Assembly (NCBI GenBank): GCA_037178625.1
Contig: CM074130.1
Span: 4,650,001 to 4,714,000 of the forward strand
Length of the DNA stretch: 64,000 nucleotides
DNA from: Skeletonema tropicum
Lineage: Eukaryota; Bacillariophyta; Thalassiosirophyceae; Thalassiosirales; Thalassiosiraceae
Direction: 5' to 3'
Shown: one piece after another, positions 33,071-44,417 of the stretch
Layout of the letters: every line of letters begins with the position of its first letter
Position numbering within the stretch: position 1 is the first letter of the stretch
Notes under the pieces: model-generated
Database searches by the model: none
What the model was told of the DNA's origin: nothing
Seen by the model: the letters and a program-made list of their open reading frames with translations, nothing else
Program-made: the position numbers and the translations under genes

Positions 33071-35423
33071 TCGACTCAAGAGTCTTCTTGGCCATCCACA
33101 GATGCTTTTCTTGTTTGATGGCCATCGCTGTCCCATAAGCCCCGTCCGATCGGCCCCGTGTCAAGCAAAACGATTTTTGCGTGCTTTGCGCGCTAACAAA
33201 AAAATCCGTCTAAATTAGCAAACTACTAACAAAAAGATCAAAATCTAAAAATAATGAGAGGAGCTCTGTCGTTCTGTCGTTCTGTCGGTCGGTCGTTCGT
33301 TCTGTCGTTCTGTCGTTCTGTCCGGGCCCTTTGGCGTGTCCTTTGGCCTTCACGGGCATTTTCGATCGACTCTTTCTTTGATTGGCTTGACTAATTTTTG
33401 CTGATGGAGGTGTCCACAAGCTCGCCCGGGGCGTTTCGAAAAAGCCCGCTTCGCGATTTTTTCTCACGGGGTAAGAGAGGTAAATAAAAGTGTAGGCAAC
33501 TAGAGTTTTGTACGTCTTTCTCCTCTATTTTGGTGCTTTAACCCGCGTAGCGGGCTAGCACGAGCGCCAGCGAGGCTAGTAATTACTGAAAGTGATATTC
33601 TTCCTAACTCGGCTATGTTGAGGTGGAGAAGGCAGTTTGATGAAGCCTATTTGCATCTATGCATATGAAGATCCTATGTTGAACTGGGTGGTAGAAAATT
33701 CGGCCAGGAAAAGTTACCTCAAATGTGGCCCTAGTTAATTTGTTAGTGTGAAATGTGGGGTCGAATACTGACTCCCACGTTGAATTTTGACCTCTGCCAA
33801 GGGGATAACCGAATTCTACATGAAATTTTGGGTCAGAAAGAGTCTTGGTTTACTTATTGCTGTCGATGATACTCTCTCTGTCAGCGCTGCCAAAATAGCC
33901 AGCGTACAGTTAGTATTTTGTGAGCATTGTCTGTTGCGACATTGATAAAAGCATGTTCCCGACCGAATTGGGTAGGAGTAGCTACAGTAGGAATCGTCCT
34001 ACTTGACGCGGGGATTGGTCTGACGGGGCTTATGCTTGAAAAGCCCCACAAGCCCCGCGCGTGGAGGAGAAGGAGGCTCCGCGCGCTAAGAAGAACCAAC
34101 CCATGTATCACCGGCGCGGAGCCGAAGGTAAAGTTTTGAGGTAGTTAAGTTAAGACACCATTAGGGTTATTATCGCAAGTATGGATTCCGTCGTTGCTTT
34201 AGGAGAAAGGGCCAGCTGTATGGAAGAAAATTGGCCTAACCTTAATGGTAAATTAAGACAACTTTAAGGATATTGCAAGCTATTTTAGTACCCACATGAA
34301 GATGGTATGAAGAAGGACCTGTGTTCTGGAGAAAACACATGCAAGGGGCAACTCACGACTCTTCCTTTTCTTCCATTCGGATACTTTTGTCAACGCCTCT
34401 CGCAATCAAAGCTTGTTAGTTTTGCTCAAATGCACAGAGTCATCACATTGCTTCCAGTAGATCTACCTGCTCCACAATGTGCACCGTGCCAAAGTCAAAG
34501 ATGTCATGCCAGCAACTTCAACAACTAAGTAGTTTGTTCTTCACTCAAATTTGAGTCGTCGGATGAAGTTAATGATGGGTTTGGATAAATTTGCGTAAGT
34601 CAATTTGAGGTCCTCGTCAAAATGGAACCAGGACTGATTAGAGAACATCAGAGAAGCAAGAACAAGGGGGGGAAGGAGAGAGAACAACAAATTTCACAAG
34701 TCAAACTCCAAGGTTCTTAAGGATGCATTCACCTCTTCTGGACTATGCAGTTAGCAGTAGTGGATCGTTAGTGCTTGATAGCAATGAGTAAGAGGATGTC
34801 ATGGCAGGCAAAAACCCTGTAACGAAATAATGCTGTGATGTAGAGTTGCGCTTGAATTACCGAGGTCGGCGAGGGCGAGTGACTTGAACAATATCGATGA
34901 AGAGAGATCAAGAAAACAAGCATGAAGCCACTTTTCTTCTCGAAACATCATATCTGCATGTACATACTTCTTCTACTACTGTGACCTGTCAAATCACATG
35001 CGCTTGATCTTGATGAGTGTATATCTTACACTTTGTATCACTTCTTTTATTCGCTACTTTGTCTCTGTAAACACATGCACGCCCGCAGTGCCAAAATAGA
35101 GATCTTCAATTCGCTACTTACTATGTTGTCAAGAAATCGCATTTTCTCAACCAAAAAGCACCAACATCTTGGACAGAGGAGCAGGGCGTCCCCAGGATGC
35201 GCAATCGCAGATACACAATACATAATTTTAATTCTTCTACACACAACAACTCCAACCTACCAAAATTACTACTGTCCCACCAGAGCTACGAAACCCACAG
35301 CAGGGCATACTCTTCGTGTTGCCCCTTGTTCAAAATACCAGTGATACGTAGTTTACCGTAGCACAGAAATAACCTAAAGCCCCTCTCACACACAGGCACC
35401 GTTCACCGTTCGAAATCAACGAT
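33071..35423. other. gene-poor accessory spacer
   Basis: There is no gene I can support. It includes a TTCTGTCG minisatellite (33263-33321), GC-rich patches around 33420-33470 and 33540-33580 (acccgcgtagcgggctag), and another at 34040-34090. These GC islands in AT-rich DNA may be fragments of other elements. Confidence 0.4.
33263..33321 (+). repeat. TTCTGTCG minisatellite
   Basis: Tandem 8-nt units ttctgtcg with shorter variants (gtcggtcg, ttcg) run for about 60 bp. Confidence 0.85.
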
Positions 35424-35431
35424 GTCCCAAA

Positions 35432-36063
35432 CAGGGCTGTGTAGGTACATACCCACCGTGGTACCCACGCCCGAAGTAACCGAAAAATGTATGGGTAGGT
35501 ACCGGGTGTGAGTTTACCCATCAAGTACATACCCGGCGGGATTTCGGAATGGGTAGATACCGATACCCACCTACCCGGTGGGTGCTGTTTGGACAATGGA
35601 TGGGTACGTCGAAAAGGGAGCAACAGGAGGCAAAAGGTGCTGGAGGAGGTGACAGGTGTAGTGAATATGTGTATTGCAAGTATATTCGATGTAGTTTCAC
35701 TCGAATTGCATACAAAATGAATGTGATATGTACTACATTCTCCTCCTCAGACCAGATTTTACAGCCGAGAGAAAAAGCCTTTTCGAAACGCTGAGGGCTC
35801 GATTTTTGCAGATGATGATCATCAAACCAGGTGCTGAACTAAAGACACACTCAAGGAAGGCGTTTGATGCACGTAGAGCTGAAATTGGCAGTACAACACG
35901 GAAGATCTATGCAGGTACCTACCCACACCTACCAAAAACCCAGCAAAGTTGGGTGGGTATGGGTAGATACCCACACCCACCTACAAATTGGGGTGAACAC
36001 TTTGGATACTACCCACACCTACCTACCCAGGGGTATTTCACGTGGGTGCACAGCCCTGGCCTG
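35432..36063. mobile_element. hAT-like MITE with 8-bp target duplication, rich in TGGGTA motifs
   Basis: The direct repeat GTCCCAAA flanks the element (35424-35431 and 36064-36071). The left end reads CAGGGCTGTG; the right end contains its complement CACAGCCCTG followed by GCCTG. The 8-bp duplication and CAGGG start are typical of hAT elements. Both halves hold many copies of TGGGTA or TACCCA, such as TATGGGTAGGTACC and TACCCACACC. The central part (about 35745-35910) reads as a short protein-like frame (SLFETLRARFLQMMIIKPGA) after an acceptor-like tcctcctcag. It could be a captured exon. Confidence 0.7.
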
Positions 36064-36253
36064 GTCCCAAATAACTCCACACTGCAGTTCCCACAACAAT
36101 CAATTTAATAGGTGAGCTATTCCTGGTTATATTTTTTCATATTCCTATTTTGAATGTAACTACTTACTTCTAAGTACAAGAATTATTACTCATTTTGTAC
36201 AGGTTACGGAGTTAGTCAACACCAACACTTTTACTTCCTACGAATTGTATCTT

Positions 36254-36412
36254 GTGTGGTACGTGAACTATGGAGATGAGACATGTGTTCAAGACTGCAA
36301 CGGAGCGTCCCCCTGTGGTGGAATTGAGGATTCTTGGGTCCAACTCTTCAAGAGCAAGGAAAAGTGTTGTGAAGATACTGTGCCTTGGAAACCCAGATGC
36401 CGCTTCTACTAG
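36254..36412 (+). pseudogene. truncated copy of the 3' end of the secreted Cys-rich gene
   Basis: The frame WYVNYGDETCVQDCNGASPC through PWKPRCRFY and TAG matches the last exon of the gene at 25974 with few substitutions (IEDSW for IADFW, EKCCEDTV for AECCKDAL). Upstream exons, signal peptide and Pro-Ser stalk are absent, so it cannot make the protein. Similarity continues past the stop to about 36620, weakly to 36760. Confidence 0.85.
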
Positions 36413-36760
36413 GTCAGCAATTTAGTATAGCGTATTGGTATCAAGGGGAAAGAATAACGATGGGGATGGGGCAAGTCTTCACCAGAAATAAGGGGCAGGG
36501 GGAAGATCCGATAAATAGGTGTGTGCATAGAGTTACCATGACGATGCGAAAGACACGAATATGCAATCCAAGTACTTGGAACTCTTTGTACAAGAATAAT
36601 AAAGTAAAAATGATTTAAATTATGTTATGAGGCAGACTCAGTGAACTTGTCTTTGTGTATTTCAGCTGCATCAGCTGCAAATGAATTCATAGAGTAGAGA
36701 GGAAGAGGATGCTTCTTTTTGTTGCAAGTTGATTCTTGGAGATGGACGCAGAGAATGTTG
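36413..36760 (+). repeat. copy B of the duplicated 3' segment (downstream part)
   Basis: The sequence gtcagcaatttagtatagcg and the following 200 bp match 27384-27600 almost base for base. Weaker similarity (gaattcatagag, ttgcaagttgattc) continues to about 36740. Confidence 0.75.
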
Positions 36761-38115
36761 GTCCAGTGAATGGAGTGGAAGACTCGAAGAAACTTACATA
36801 AGAAAGACGAGACTGCGTTTCAGACTAAGGAACAAGTTATGGGAAGCGGGATTAGAATTAGGATACCCTGTGATACAGGATGAATTTGAGGTTGGGCCGA
36901 ATCGGAATTGCAAGTAGAAGAGTAGAGATATGATTGCGGTTGCGTTCTCGCTTCTCGCCACACTATAACATACTCCAACTCCACAACCAAGCGGATAACG
37001 GGCCGCCGGCTCCCCACTTAAACAAGGAATGGGCAATCTCAAAGAAGATCTGAACGTAAATCTACCAGTGCGTGAAGTTGTTTCTCTAATGCTTGAGCTC
37101 GGCTTCTCCAGTTCCAGTAATTATTGATGATCGGTGACATGGGGAGAAGATATTCAAAAAGGTAGTTCCTTTGACTTCAACGAGATCGGCAACATGTGGT
37201 TGTTCGCGACAGACATGTCATTTGTGACTTGAACTTGAAGATGTGCTTGTTCATTTGTGACTTGAACTTTATTAAGTTGATCGTGAAGTTGACGTATTGG
37301 AACTCAAACAGAAATATGTACTTAGTCCCTGCATCGACTTAAGTACTCTCGGCTCTCGGTATCCTAGCAAAGCTATCGATATAATCCATCAAAAACATTG
37401 GATCAACAGGCCATCCTTGAGATCTCTAAGAACATCCAACGTTGAATCGGTGAACGTGTGAAGCTAAGTGATGCAACTCTGGTCACGTTTGGGGTTGCAA
37501 CTCATGTCATTCTCCGATCACGAAAGATCAAAGATGCAACTGTACTAGACGCCACGCACGAAGGAATGGTATCATATTGGCGATAGTCTTCACACAATAT
37601 TTATTTGTCGCCAAGAGCGTGAAGTTCAAATCACGGCAATTTTTTCAACCTCAAACCTGGTCACAATAAGTACCATAATATTTCAGCCCGGCGTTTCTTG
37701 AATGAAGGCTTCTTCGTATCGTTTCTGCGTCCAGTGTTGCTTTTGCTGTACTTTTGCTACACCACCGGCTAACAGCACGCCATGCATGATGCATCATACC
37801 TTACCTCCTCAGACACACAGCTTACTTAATTTTTTGCCCCACTGCGTCGAATGGGTGACCCTTGAACTGCTTTTCGTGTAGACATTTGCATTATTTCGTC
37901 CAACTTTTTGCTCCGCGCCGCGCGCAGGCCTCTCTCGGGCCTCCGTCACTCAATGTTGAGCCCAAGCTAAAGCTAATCCTGTACGAACTCAAGTATTGAA
38001 TGTAGCGCCTGTTTTGCGTCGAAGGTAACAAGATGAGCCCTTCCTTGTATCCAACTCCACCTCACCCTCTCACCATAATCATCATTATTCCGCTGACATA
38101 AAACCAGCTTTCAAC
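36761..38115. other. gene-poor spacer, promoter side of the coiled-coil gene
   Basis: Only short ORFs occur in random frames. A GC-rich spot (ctccgcgccgcgcgcaggcc) lies at 37912-37931. The 70 bp before 38116 are C/A-rich and probably a 5' UTR. Confidence 0.4.
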
Positions 38116-41100
38116 ATGTCAACAACCGCTGCAGCTGCAGCCAGAACCACGCCCTCCTCCAACTGGGACAACGATCGACTCTCCGAAACTTTCTCGGATG
38201 TGTTTTCCGACGCTTTTCAAGTACCTCTGAGGCAGGTTAGCAAGAATGTGCTTGGCCGAATGAGCGAAGTGAATAGTGGTGGTGGTGGTGGCGCTACAAA
38301 GGTGAATGATGATCAACGATTGCACATGAAGAGTTTTGACAACAGGACAAAAAATGGTGATAAGAAGTGTGTGGACAAGATCGAGCCAAGCATTGCCGTC
38401 GTTGAGCAGGTGAATAGCCTCGCCATGAGCTACTCGAGCGGCAGTGATACTACCAATGGGCGAGAGGCACGTGATGACTCTGCAGAACAGGGAACTGTGT
38501 CTAGTGAGGATACATCCACTGCTTCGCCCACCGCTGTTACTTCTGTATCAAAGACGAAGGAGGACGTCAAAGTGGAGACAGTGCAGGATTTCACTACAGC
38601 AGTTACAACGAAGGGAATGGGGGGTCTCTCGCACCGAAAGAAAGTTCATCAAAAGTACAAACTGAAAGTTACTGAAAGCCGTGCAAAGAAAAAGGAAGAA
38701 CCTGAGAACAATCCCGCTTCTGCGCAGCATGGTGTCAAGGTGTCAAGGAGGAATAAGGCATTACAACGTTTGGCCAAGAGTAGAGAAAGTTTTGCTAGTC
38801 GCCGACATGTTGTTGTTGGTGGTGGTAATGTTGAACAAGTGCCGATTAGTGTTGAACAAGCATCGATTACAAGTGATGGTTTTGAAACCATTTTTCTTCC
38901 TCCTCCGCCTCCACCACCTCGTCACTTCAACGTTGCAATAGAAGATGAAATCACTCTTGACGACATGGTGATGGTCCTCGAGGCCAATGTCGAAGCTGCC
39001 AAGATTGAAAACAGCTCTCTTCAACAACAGCTTGACGGACTGAATCGGGAACTAACCATCTCCAACGCAGAGAATCAATGTCTTGCAGATAAAATGGAAG
39101 ATTTGATTGATAAATTGACCACAGTAAAGGCGGAAAAGGCGACATTGCAATGTACAGCGAATGATGTAAATAATACCAATCAAAAACTAGCGGAAACGGC
39201 TGCAGAGTTGAAACAAAGAGCAAAGATTCTGGATGAGAAAGTGGCCATGTTAGACAGCGAGAAGAAGAGTATGGAATCTCAACTCAAGAAGAAGAAGGCG
39301 CTTGTAATTCAATTGAAAGATGCTGCTCAGAGCGTTGAAAATGAGTTGCAGTGGAAGAATTGCAAGATGGAAGAGTTGGTAGAAGCAGGTGTTATTCTTC
39401 GAGAGGAGATATATTCTCTTAAAGAATCGGTAACCACCCTACAGGAAGATGTCACCTCGAAAGAAACGGCAATTGAGGATGCTACCTCTCTTTCCAATTC
39501 ACTGAAGGAGGAAGTTTCTCGGTCAAACACTGAACTTGTGAAGGTTACCAAAGAAGCAGAGGAATTACGTGAATTAAAGGCGGATGCAGAAGCACGTATC
39601 GATTTGTTGCGAAGTACGATGAAAGACTACTCGCACCAAGTGATTGATCTTGAGGCAAGGTTGGGAGAATCACAGGCTGCTACAGCTTGTCTAGAGGATG
39701 AGAAGAATACTCTCAAGGGTTTGAATGACGATCTTGCTGAGAGACTTGCAACTGCATCTGCTGGAAACAAACAGAAGGATGTCACAATCGAAGATTTGAA
39801 GAGCCAAGCCGATTCAGCAATGAAGGCAGCAACAGCTCGAAATGAAGATCTGGAATCACAAGTTGCAATGTTACAGAGACAACTCCGTGAATCGAAGATT
39901 CAGTCATCGAAATTTGAATTGGAGAATCATGACTTAAAGAATAGGTTACACGCCGCTGAGAGAAATGAAGAAAGATTGACTCAAGAAAATACCGAGTCCA
40001 ACGACTTGGTTGCCGATCTTCAATCCAGAGTGTTGGACATGACCGTAGAGAATAGCGAGATCTCCACAACGATGGAGGAGTTACAATCCAAGGTTGACAC
40101 CGTAACAAAGGAAAGAGACTTAGCCCAATCGACTGTGGTGGAGCTGACGTCTGGCAATGAAAAGACTTACGAGATATTACAGACTTTGCAATCTGAAAAG
40201 AATGAACTTTTGACGAAGTTAGACAAAGCTGAGAATGCATTGAAGGCGTGCGAATCTGAAAAGTGCGCTTATCTCAACGCTTCAACTCTTGCAAACAGAG
40301 AGAGGGAGGTTGAGACAGCCAAATACAGCACCAAGATTGCTACCATGTCAGTAAAAACATCAGAGCTTGAAGGCAAAGTTGAATCACTCACTACCGACCT
40401 CAACTTGTCCAAATCCGAGGTGGAAGATACGAAGTCCAAGTTGGAAAGTGAACTCTCAAAGTCTAAAATGCTGGAGCTGGAGTATCGAACTACTGTGGGT
40501 ATGTTAGGAATCACCAAAGGAGACAAAGACAAGATTTCTGCTGATTTATTAGACAATTTCAACGGAGTGATTGCATCTTCCAAAGACAAAGATCGAGAAT
40601 CCACTGCTCAACTTACTGCCTTGACCACCGAAAAGGATGAATTGGCAAACAAGGTACTAACGATGAATGCAGAGCTGAACAAAATGCACTCTCTCGTGGA
40701 AACATTGAAAGCAGAAAAGAACTCGGCGTTGGCGAAGGTGAATGATCTTGTGGTGGCAAATGCAACATTATTCGAATCAATGGTAAAAGAAGTGAGTTGC
40801 CGTCTTGATTCAGAGTTTGCTCAATCTCAAGAGCAGATGGACAAACTAAATGCTGAGATTGCAGAGCTTCAAGGAGCGAATTGGGGATTGACCAAGGAGA
40901 ATGATCAACTTCATTCCAATAAGGAAATTGCAGAGGCCCATGCTGCGAAATTAGAAGAGACCCAGGATTTACTGGAAGTGTCCAATTCAGAAAGTCGTGA
41001 GGCATCTCTAAAAGAAACATCTGCAGCATTGGAAGAAATCAAGGCAACGAAACGTGTAACATGGTCGTCGTTTGCATCCGTGTCTCGAATTGATTCACAC

Positions 41101-41247
41101 GCACTTAATGAAGAACTCGCATCACCCCCTATAACTCCTGCATCGTCATGTACATCGGGTTCAGGCTTCGTGGATGCAAGCATAGCAGAGCAAGTCAACA
41201 AAGCGTTGGATTGGGCAAGGAGTAGAAGGAATCTACCCAAGGGATGA
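38116..41247 (+). CDS. long coiled-coil protein
   Basis: A single-exon 1043-aa frame starts at the ATG at 38116. Residues 1-260 are Ser/Thr-rich with basic patches (SHRKKVHQKYKLKVTESRAK). A seven-Pro run follows at about 262. Residues ~290-960 are almost continuous heptad sequence rich in Leu, Glu, Lys and Ala (ENSSLQQQLDGLNRELTISN, ENQCLADKMEDLIDKLTTVK), with no ATPase or motor domain. The C-terminus (RVTWSSFASVSRIDSHALNE) is short and polar. It would form an elongated dimer, as in Golgi, centrosomal or cytoskeletal tethers; which one cannot be told. The start fits a clean frame with no intron. Confidence 0.75.
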   Translation: MSTTAAAAARTTPSSNWDNDRLSETFSDVFSDAFQVPLRQVSKNVLGRMSEVNSGGGGGATKVNDDQRLHMKSFDNRTKNGDKKCVDKIEPSIAVVEQVNSLAMSYSSGSDTTNGREARDDSAEQGTVSSEDTSTASPTAVTSVSKTKEDVKVETVQDFTTAVTTKGMGGLSHRKKVHQKYKLKVTESRAKKKEEPENNPASAQHGVKVSRRNKALQRLAKSRESFASRRHVVVGGGNVEQVPISVEQASITSDGFETIFLPPPPPPPRHFNVAIEDEITLDDMVMVLEANVEAAKIENSSLQQQLDGLNRELTISNAENQCLADKMEDLIDKLTTVKAEKATLQCTANDVNNTNQKLAETAAELKQRAKILDEKVAMLDSEKKSMESQLKKKKALVIQLKDAAQSVENELQWKNCKMEELVEAGVILREEIYSLKESVTTLQEDVTSKETAIEDATSLSNSLKEEVSRSNTELVKVTKEAEELRELKADAEARIDLLRSTMKDYSHQVIDLEARLGESQAATACLEDEKNTLKGLNDDLAERLATASAGNKQKDVTIEDLKSQADSAMKAATARNEDLESQVAMLQRQLRESKIQSSKFELENHDLKNRLHAAERNEERLTQENTESNDLVADLQSRVLDMTVENSEISTTMEELQSKVDTVTKERDLAQSTVVELTSGNEKTYEILQTLQSEKNELLTKLDKAENALKACESEKCAYLNASTLANREREVETAKYSTKIATMSVKTSELEGKVESLTTDLNLSKSEVEDTKSKLESELSKSKMLELEYRTTVGMLGITKGDKDKISADLLDNFNGVIASSKDKDRESTAQLTALTTEKDELANKVLTMNAELNKMHSLVETLKAEKNSALAKVNDLVVANATLFESMVKEVSCRLDSEFAQSQEQMDKLNAEIAELQGANWGLTKENDQLHSNKEIAEAHAAKLEETQDLLEVSNSESREASLKETSAALEEIKATKRVTWSSFASVSRIDSHALNEELASPPITPASSCTSGSGFVDASIAEQVNKALDWARSRRNLPKG

Positions 41248-42192
41248 CTGGGGGACTGAACATGTTTCAATTGTACTGCGCATGAGCGAAAGAAGAATGT
41301 AATTATGTGATAATACATCGATAATTTAGTGTCTAAGTTAATATTGAAAGCCTAACGTGAGGAGCCAAATCGTATCAAACGTTTTCACTACCACTACAGT
41401 TAGTTACAAGCCGCTCCCGGAGGCTTATTGATACTTGACTACGTAGGCATAGAAGCATATTATTGCACTGCCCATACGGATTGCGTTTTCAGAAGCTATG
41501 CCAAGCCATGTATTCGTGCTCTTAAAGCTCGCAGCTCTCGGACGAGCATGATTTCCACCATGTCCGGAATGACATCAAATCTTCGTAACTCGGGACAGGA
41601 TAAATTCCATTGTGGAGGGATGAGGTTGATGCTCTCTCGCCAAAATCTCAACCCGGCGTACTGGTACACCACTTTTGCCAAGTTTGCACCGGCTCAGAGC
41701 CCGAGCCGCGGGCGGCAAGGACCGGCGAAGAAGCGGCAGAAATCCAGTCACACCTTTTACCAAGAGATAAGGTTAACCTGAACAAGAGAAGATGCTATCC
41801 AAAGTTAGTGTTCTGTACCTGACACGCTAAGGGTGCAAAAAAGTGAGAAGAAGAAAGGTGACGAAATTTGATGCGGTGATTGCAAATTTCTTACGAGATA
41901 TATTGATAGAGTTGATAATCACCTTATTTGCATTATAAAGCAAGATCTGATCGTGTCGTGGCGCAATTCGACTCCCGCTCCTGATACTACTCGTAAATGC
42001 TATATCTTATTCTTGAACTGATCTGGTGTGCACAGTCTCATGTAAACCGCTTGCGAAGGAGGTCAGTCACTATCTGAATCTATCAACAACGAACCAAAGT
42101 AAGGATGTAAAGAGTAGCAGTATGTAGTGTGAGCAAATAATCATGAAACGATAGGAGGGTTACAACCGCATCTGCAGCAACGTCATACTATC
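41248..42192. other. intergenic spacer
   Basis: ORFs of about 60-117 codons overlap on both strands around 41430-41820, but none has an ATG start plus motif that I would defend. Otherwise nothing seen. Confidence 0.35.
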
Positions 42193-42948
42193 ATGTCCAA
42201 CTCCAATTCTATCTACGCCATTCTTAAACTCATTTCCTCCCGAGATTGGGAGACATTTCGGTCTGTTCTATCACGACCCGCTTTGTTCCTGGCCTTCGCA
42301 AACGATGTCTCTTCGTGTTCTCGACTACACGGAATGACCCTACTGCACGCTGCAATTCGATACAATTCTCCACTAGACATTATCATCGACATAATTAAAC
42401 TTTGCCCCGACATGCCGGCTGCTACAGACTGCCTTGGTCGGACTCCTCTTCATGTAGCAGCGGGCTCAAAAGCGTCGGCTTCGCTACTAACGATCCTAGC
42501 GAATGCATGCCCGGAAGCATGCATCTTTCAAGACGACGAGGGGAAGACACCATTACACTTCTTATGTGATAGCTCCTGTGTGCTATTTGAGGGAGATAAT
42601 CGCAACGGGTCGAAGCAAGCTCCAGATTATGAAGCTGTCGTGGCCTTACTATCGTACTCAATCCATCCAACTGCACTAGAAGACGACGAAGAAATGTCCC
42701 CTCTTGAACATGCCATCATGAGTGGCGCATCATTGAAGACTGTGAAGCTGCTACAATCTGTAACAAGCAAAGGTATGCAATTGTTAAACTTAAGCTCTGT
42801 CATCACGACAACGACAAGTTGGCAGCCGACAAATGATTTCATTTCTAGCGGTGTCAGCGCTGCAACTGCAAGGCCTATCAAGAGGTATCGAAGAATAACG
42901 ATCGATCAAAACGACTCAATAGCGTGTTTGATTCAAAAGAAAATGTAG
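42193..42948 (+). CDS. ankyrin-repeat protein
   Basis: The ATG at 42193 opens 251 residues. Ankyrin repeats are visible at ~45-75 (GMTLLHAAIRYNSPLDIIID), ~80-112 (GRTPLHVAAGSKASASLLTI) and ~116-150 (GKTPLHFLCDSS), with a degenerate fourth (MSPLEHAIMSGASLKTVKLL, ~175-195). The helix-turn-helix TPLH pattern is clear. The last 60 residues are polar. Diatom genomes carry many such short ankyrin genes. They are binding scaffolds, and no partner can be inferred. Confidence 0.75.
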   Translation: MSNSNSIYAILKLISSRDWETFRSVLSRPALFLAFANDVSSCSRLHGMTLLHAAIRYNSPLDIIIDIIKLCPDMPAATDCLGRTPLHVAAGSKASASLLTILANACPEACIFQDDEGKTPLHFLCDSSCVLFEGDNRNGSKQAPDYEAVVALLSYSIHPTALEDDEEMSPLEHAIMSGASLKTVKLLQSVTSKGMQLLNLSSVITTTTSWQPTNDFISSGVSAATARPIKRYRRITIDQNDSIACLIQKKM

Positions 42949-43251
42949 TTGCATGTGATATGACATAATGTTGATGTAAACGAACCTTGTCTATCTTTTG
43001 AACTCGATGCTATCCGAGAAGCGTGTTGCCCGCTCTGCATCCTGCTCTTTTCTATTGAAAGATCACTGCATCTACTTCGAGTCATTGACAGGAATGGAGA
43101 GCATCATGAGCGATACAATGACCTTGTCATAAGTACTATATAGAGCATCAGCAGAATCTGATTAGCTTGGTCTTAGCAAATTCATTCAATTTTTATGTCA
43201 CTATGATGTCATAACACAGATAGTTCCTTCTTCTATCTACAGACTCCTGTG

Positions 43252-43677
43252 TCACTGCTTTTCTCGATGATTCAGCTGCAGCTGGCGAAACATTGAATCA
43301 AACTCATCATCATCTGCCATCTCATCAAAAAAATCTTCAAATATCAAGTCTGTGTGACATTCGAAGGAAATACAGCTCCGCCTCTCGACCTTGGTAGTTG
43401 CAGTAGACTCAGTTTGTCTTGAAGGTGAAGGATAAGACGCCCTACGAGAACACCGGCCCCGGCCATTCTTCAGAGACGACATTTCTACATCTCTATTGAG
43501 AAGGGTTGCGGTGCGAACTACTGGTATCGAGAAGTAGAGGAAAGGGTCTTGCTTCTTGAGCCTTTTGAGGTCGTCTTCAGTCAGGTTTCGGGTGTCAACT
43601 ATCTTCTTCTGAGCCGACGGCTCGTCTTTCATCGGGATGGCGAAGGAGCTCATGGTGGAGCTCGTGTTCGTACTCAT
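43252..43677 (-). CDS. small unknown protein with a DPFLYFSIP motif
   Basis: I start it at the ATG at 43675-43677 (MSTNTSSTMSSFAIPM); the open frame extends a little upstream only through a TTG. The product is 141 residues. The ordered core is DTRNLTEDDLKRLKKQDPFL and YFSIPVVRTATLL. A later segment, RRSCISFECHTDLIFEDFF, and an acidic end (MADDDEFDSMFRQL) follow. I associate the DLKxLKxxDPFxYxSIP pattern with a diatom-restricted group of short proteins, without known function. Confidence 0.55.
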   Translation of the reverse strand: MSTNTSSTMSSFAIPMKDEPSAQKKIVDTRNLTEDDLKRLKKQDPFLYFSIPVVRTATLLNRDVEMSSLKNGRGRCSRRASYPSPSRQTESTATTKVERRSCISFECHTDLIFEDFFDEMADDDEFDSMFRQLQLNHREKQ

Positions 43678-43856
43678 CAGCAGTGTTTCGTTTATCTCGT
43701 GCAACGCTACATATCTGGCCGCCGTTTGGTTTATCGTACTTACTTATGGGAGAAAATATAAGTGCTGAGCGAGCGTCGCACAATCAAGGGAATAACCTCC
43801 TTCAACATGAAGTTTTCAATCGAGTGTGGCTTCCGACTTCCGATAAAATAACAGTA

Positions 43857-44415
43857 CAGTGGAATAGGTCGAACTGTCCCCCCCGGGGGGACAAAAATTT
43901 TGGCTAGCCTGAGATCCAGGGGGGGACAGTCCAAATCGACAACCCATCATTCCACATCGACAGCCACCTATGTACCTACCTCGTGCGTGAGCGGAACAGC
44001 ATCGCAATCGATGAGTACATGTCATGTGCGTGCTGTAGCTGCATCTTGTGCATAAACGAATTAGATGAATTTGGCTGAACTACTGCTCTCTCCCATCTTC
44101 ACCACCGGTAGAGCGGAGGCAAAAAAAATTAATTTCAACCATCGTGCAGGGAACAAGATATGTGCAAACAAAATGTATAGACAATGCTGTTTGCAACATG
44201 GAGCTCCCTGTACTGCTACTTCCCATAGGGAAGAGAAATAAGTTCTCGATAAGATACAATAATATGTACATGTTTTCACAATACATAGTTCCCATTAGGT
44301 ACCTACAAAGACCCCTACTGGGCCAGTGAGGGGGGGACAAAACTTCAGCACTAGGCTGAGATTTTGAGGGGGGGGACAGGCAAAGTTGGGGGGGACAGTT
44401 CGACCTATTCCACTG
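43857..44415. mobile_element. Tc1/mariner- or pogo-like MITE with G-run motifs
   Basis: The ends are CAGTGGAATAGGTCGAACTG (43857-43876), continuing into a C run, and the exact complement at 44396-44415. TA flanks both sides (43855-43856 and 44416-44417). A CAGTGG end with a TA duplication fits the Tc1/mariner/pogo group. Inside are six G-runs, each followed by ACA in one orientation. No transposase is present. It sits exactly at the TA bordering the palindromic element that starts at 44418, so it inserted next to or into that element's target site. Confidence 0.8.
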
Positions 44416-44417
44416 TA

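Noticed and set aside
33071..34140. Bacterial or viral insertion suggested by GC-rich patches
   Set aside because: There is no coding sequence or operon structure; short GC islands in repeats explain it better.
36729..36917. 62-codon ORF after the duplicated segment
   Set aside because: Starts at TTG and has no motif; likely chance.
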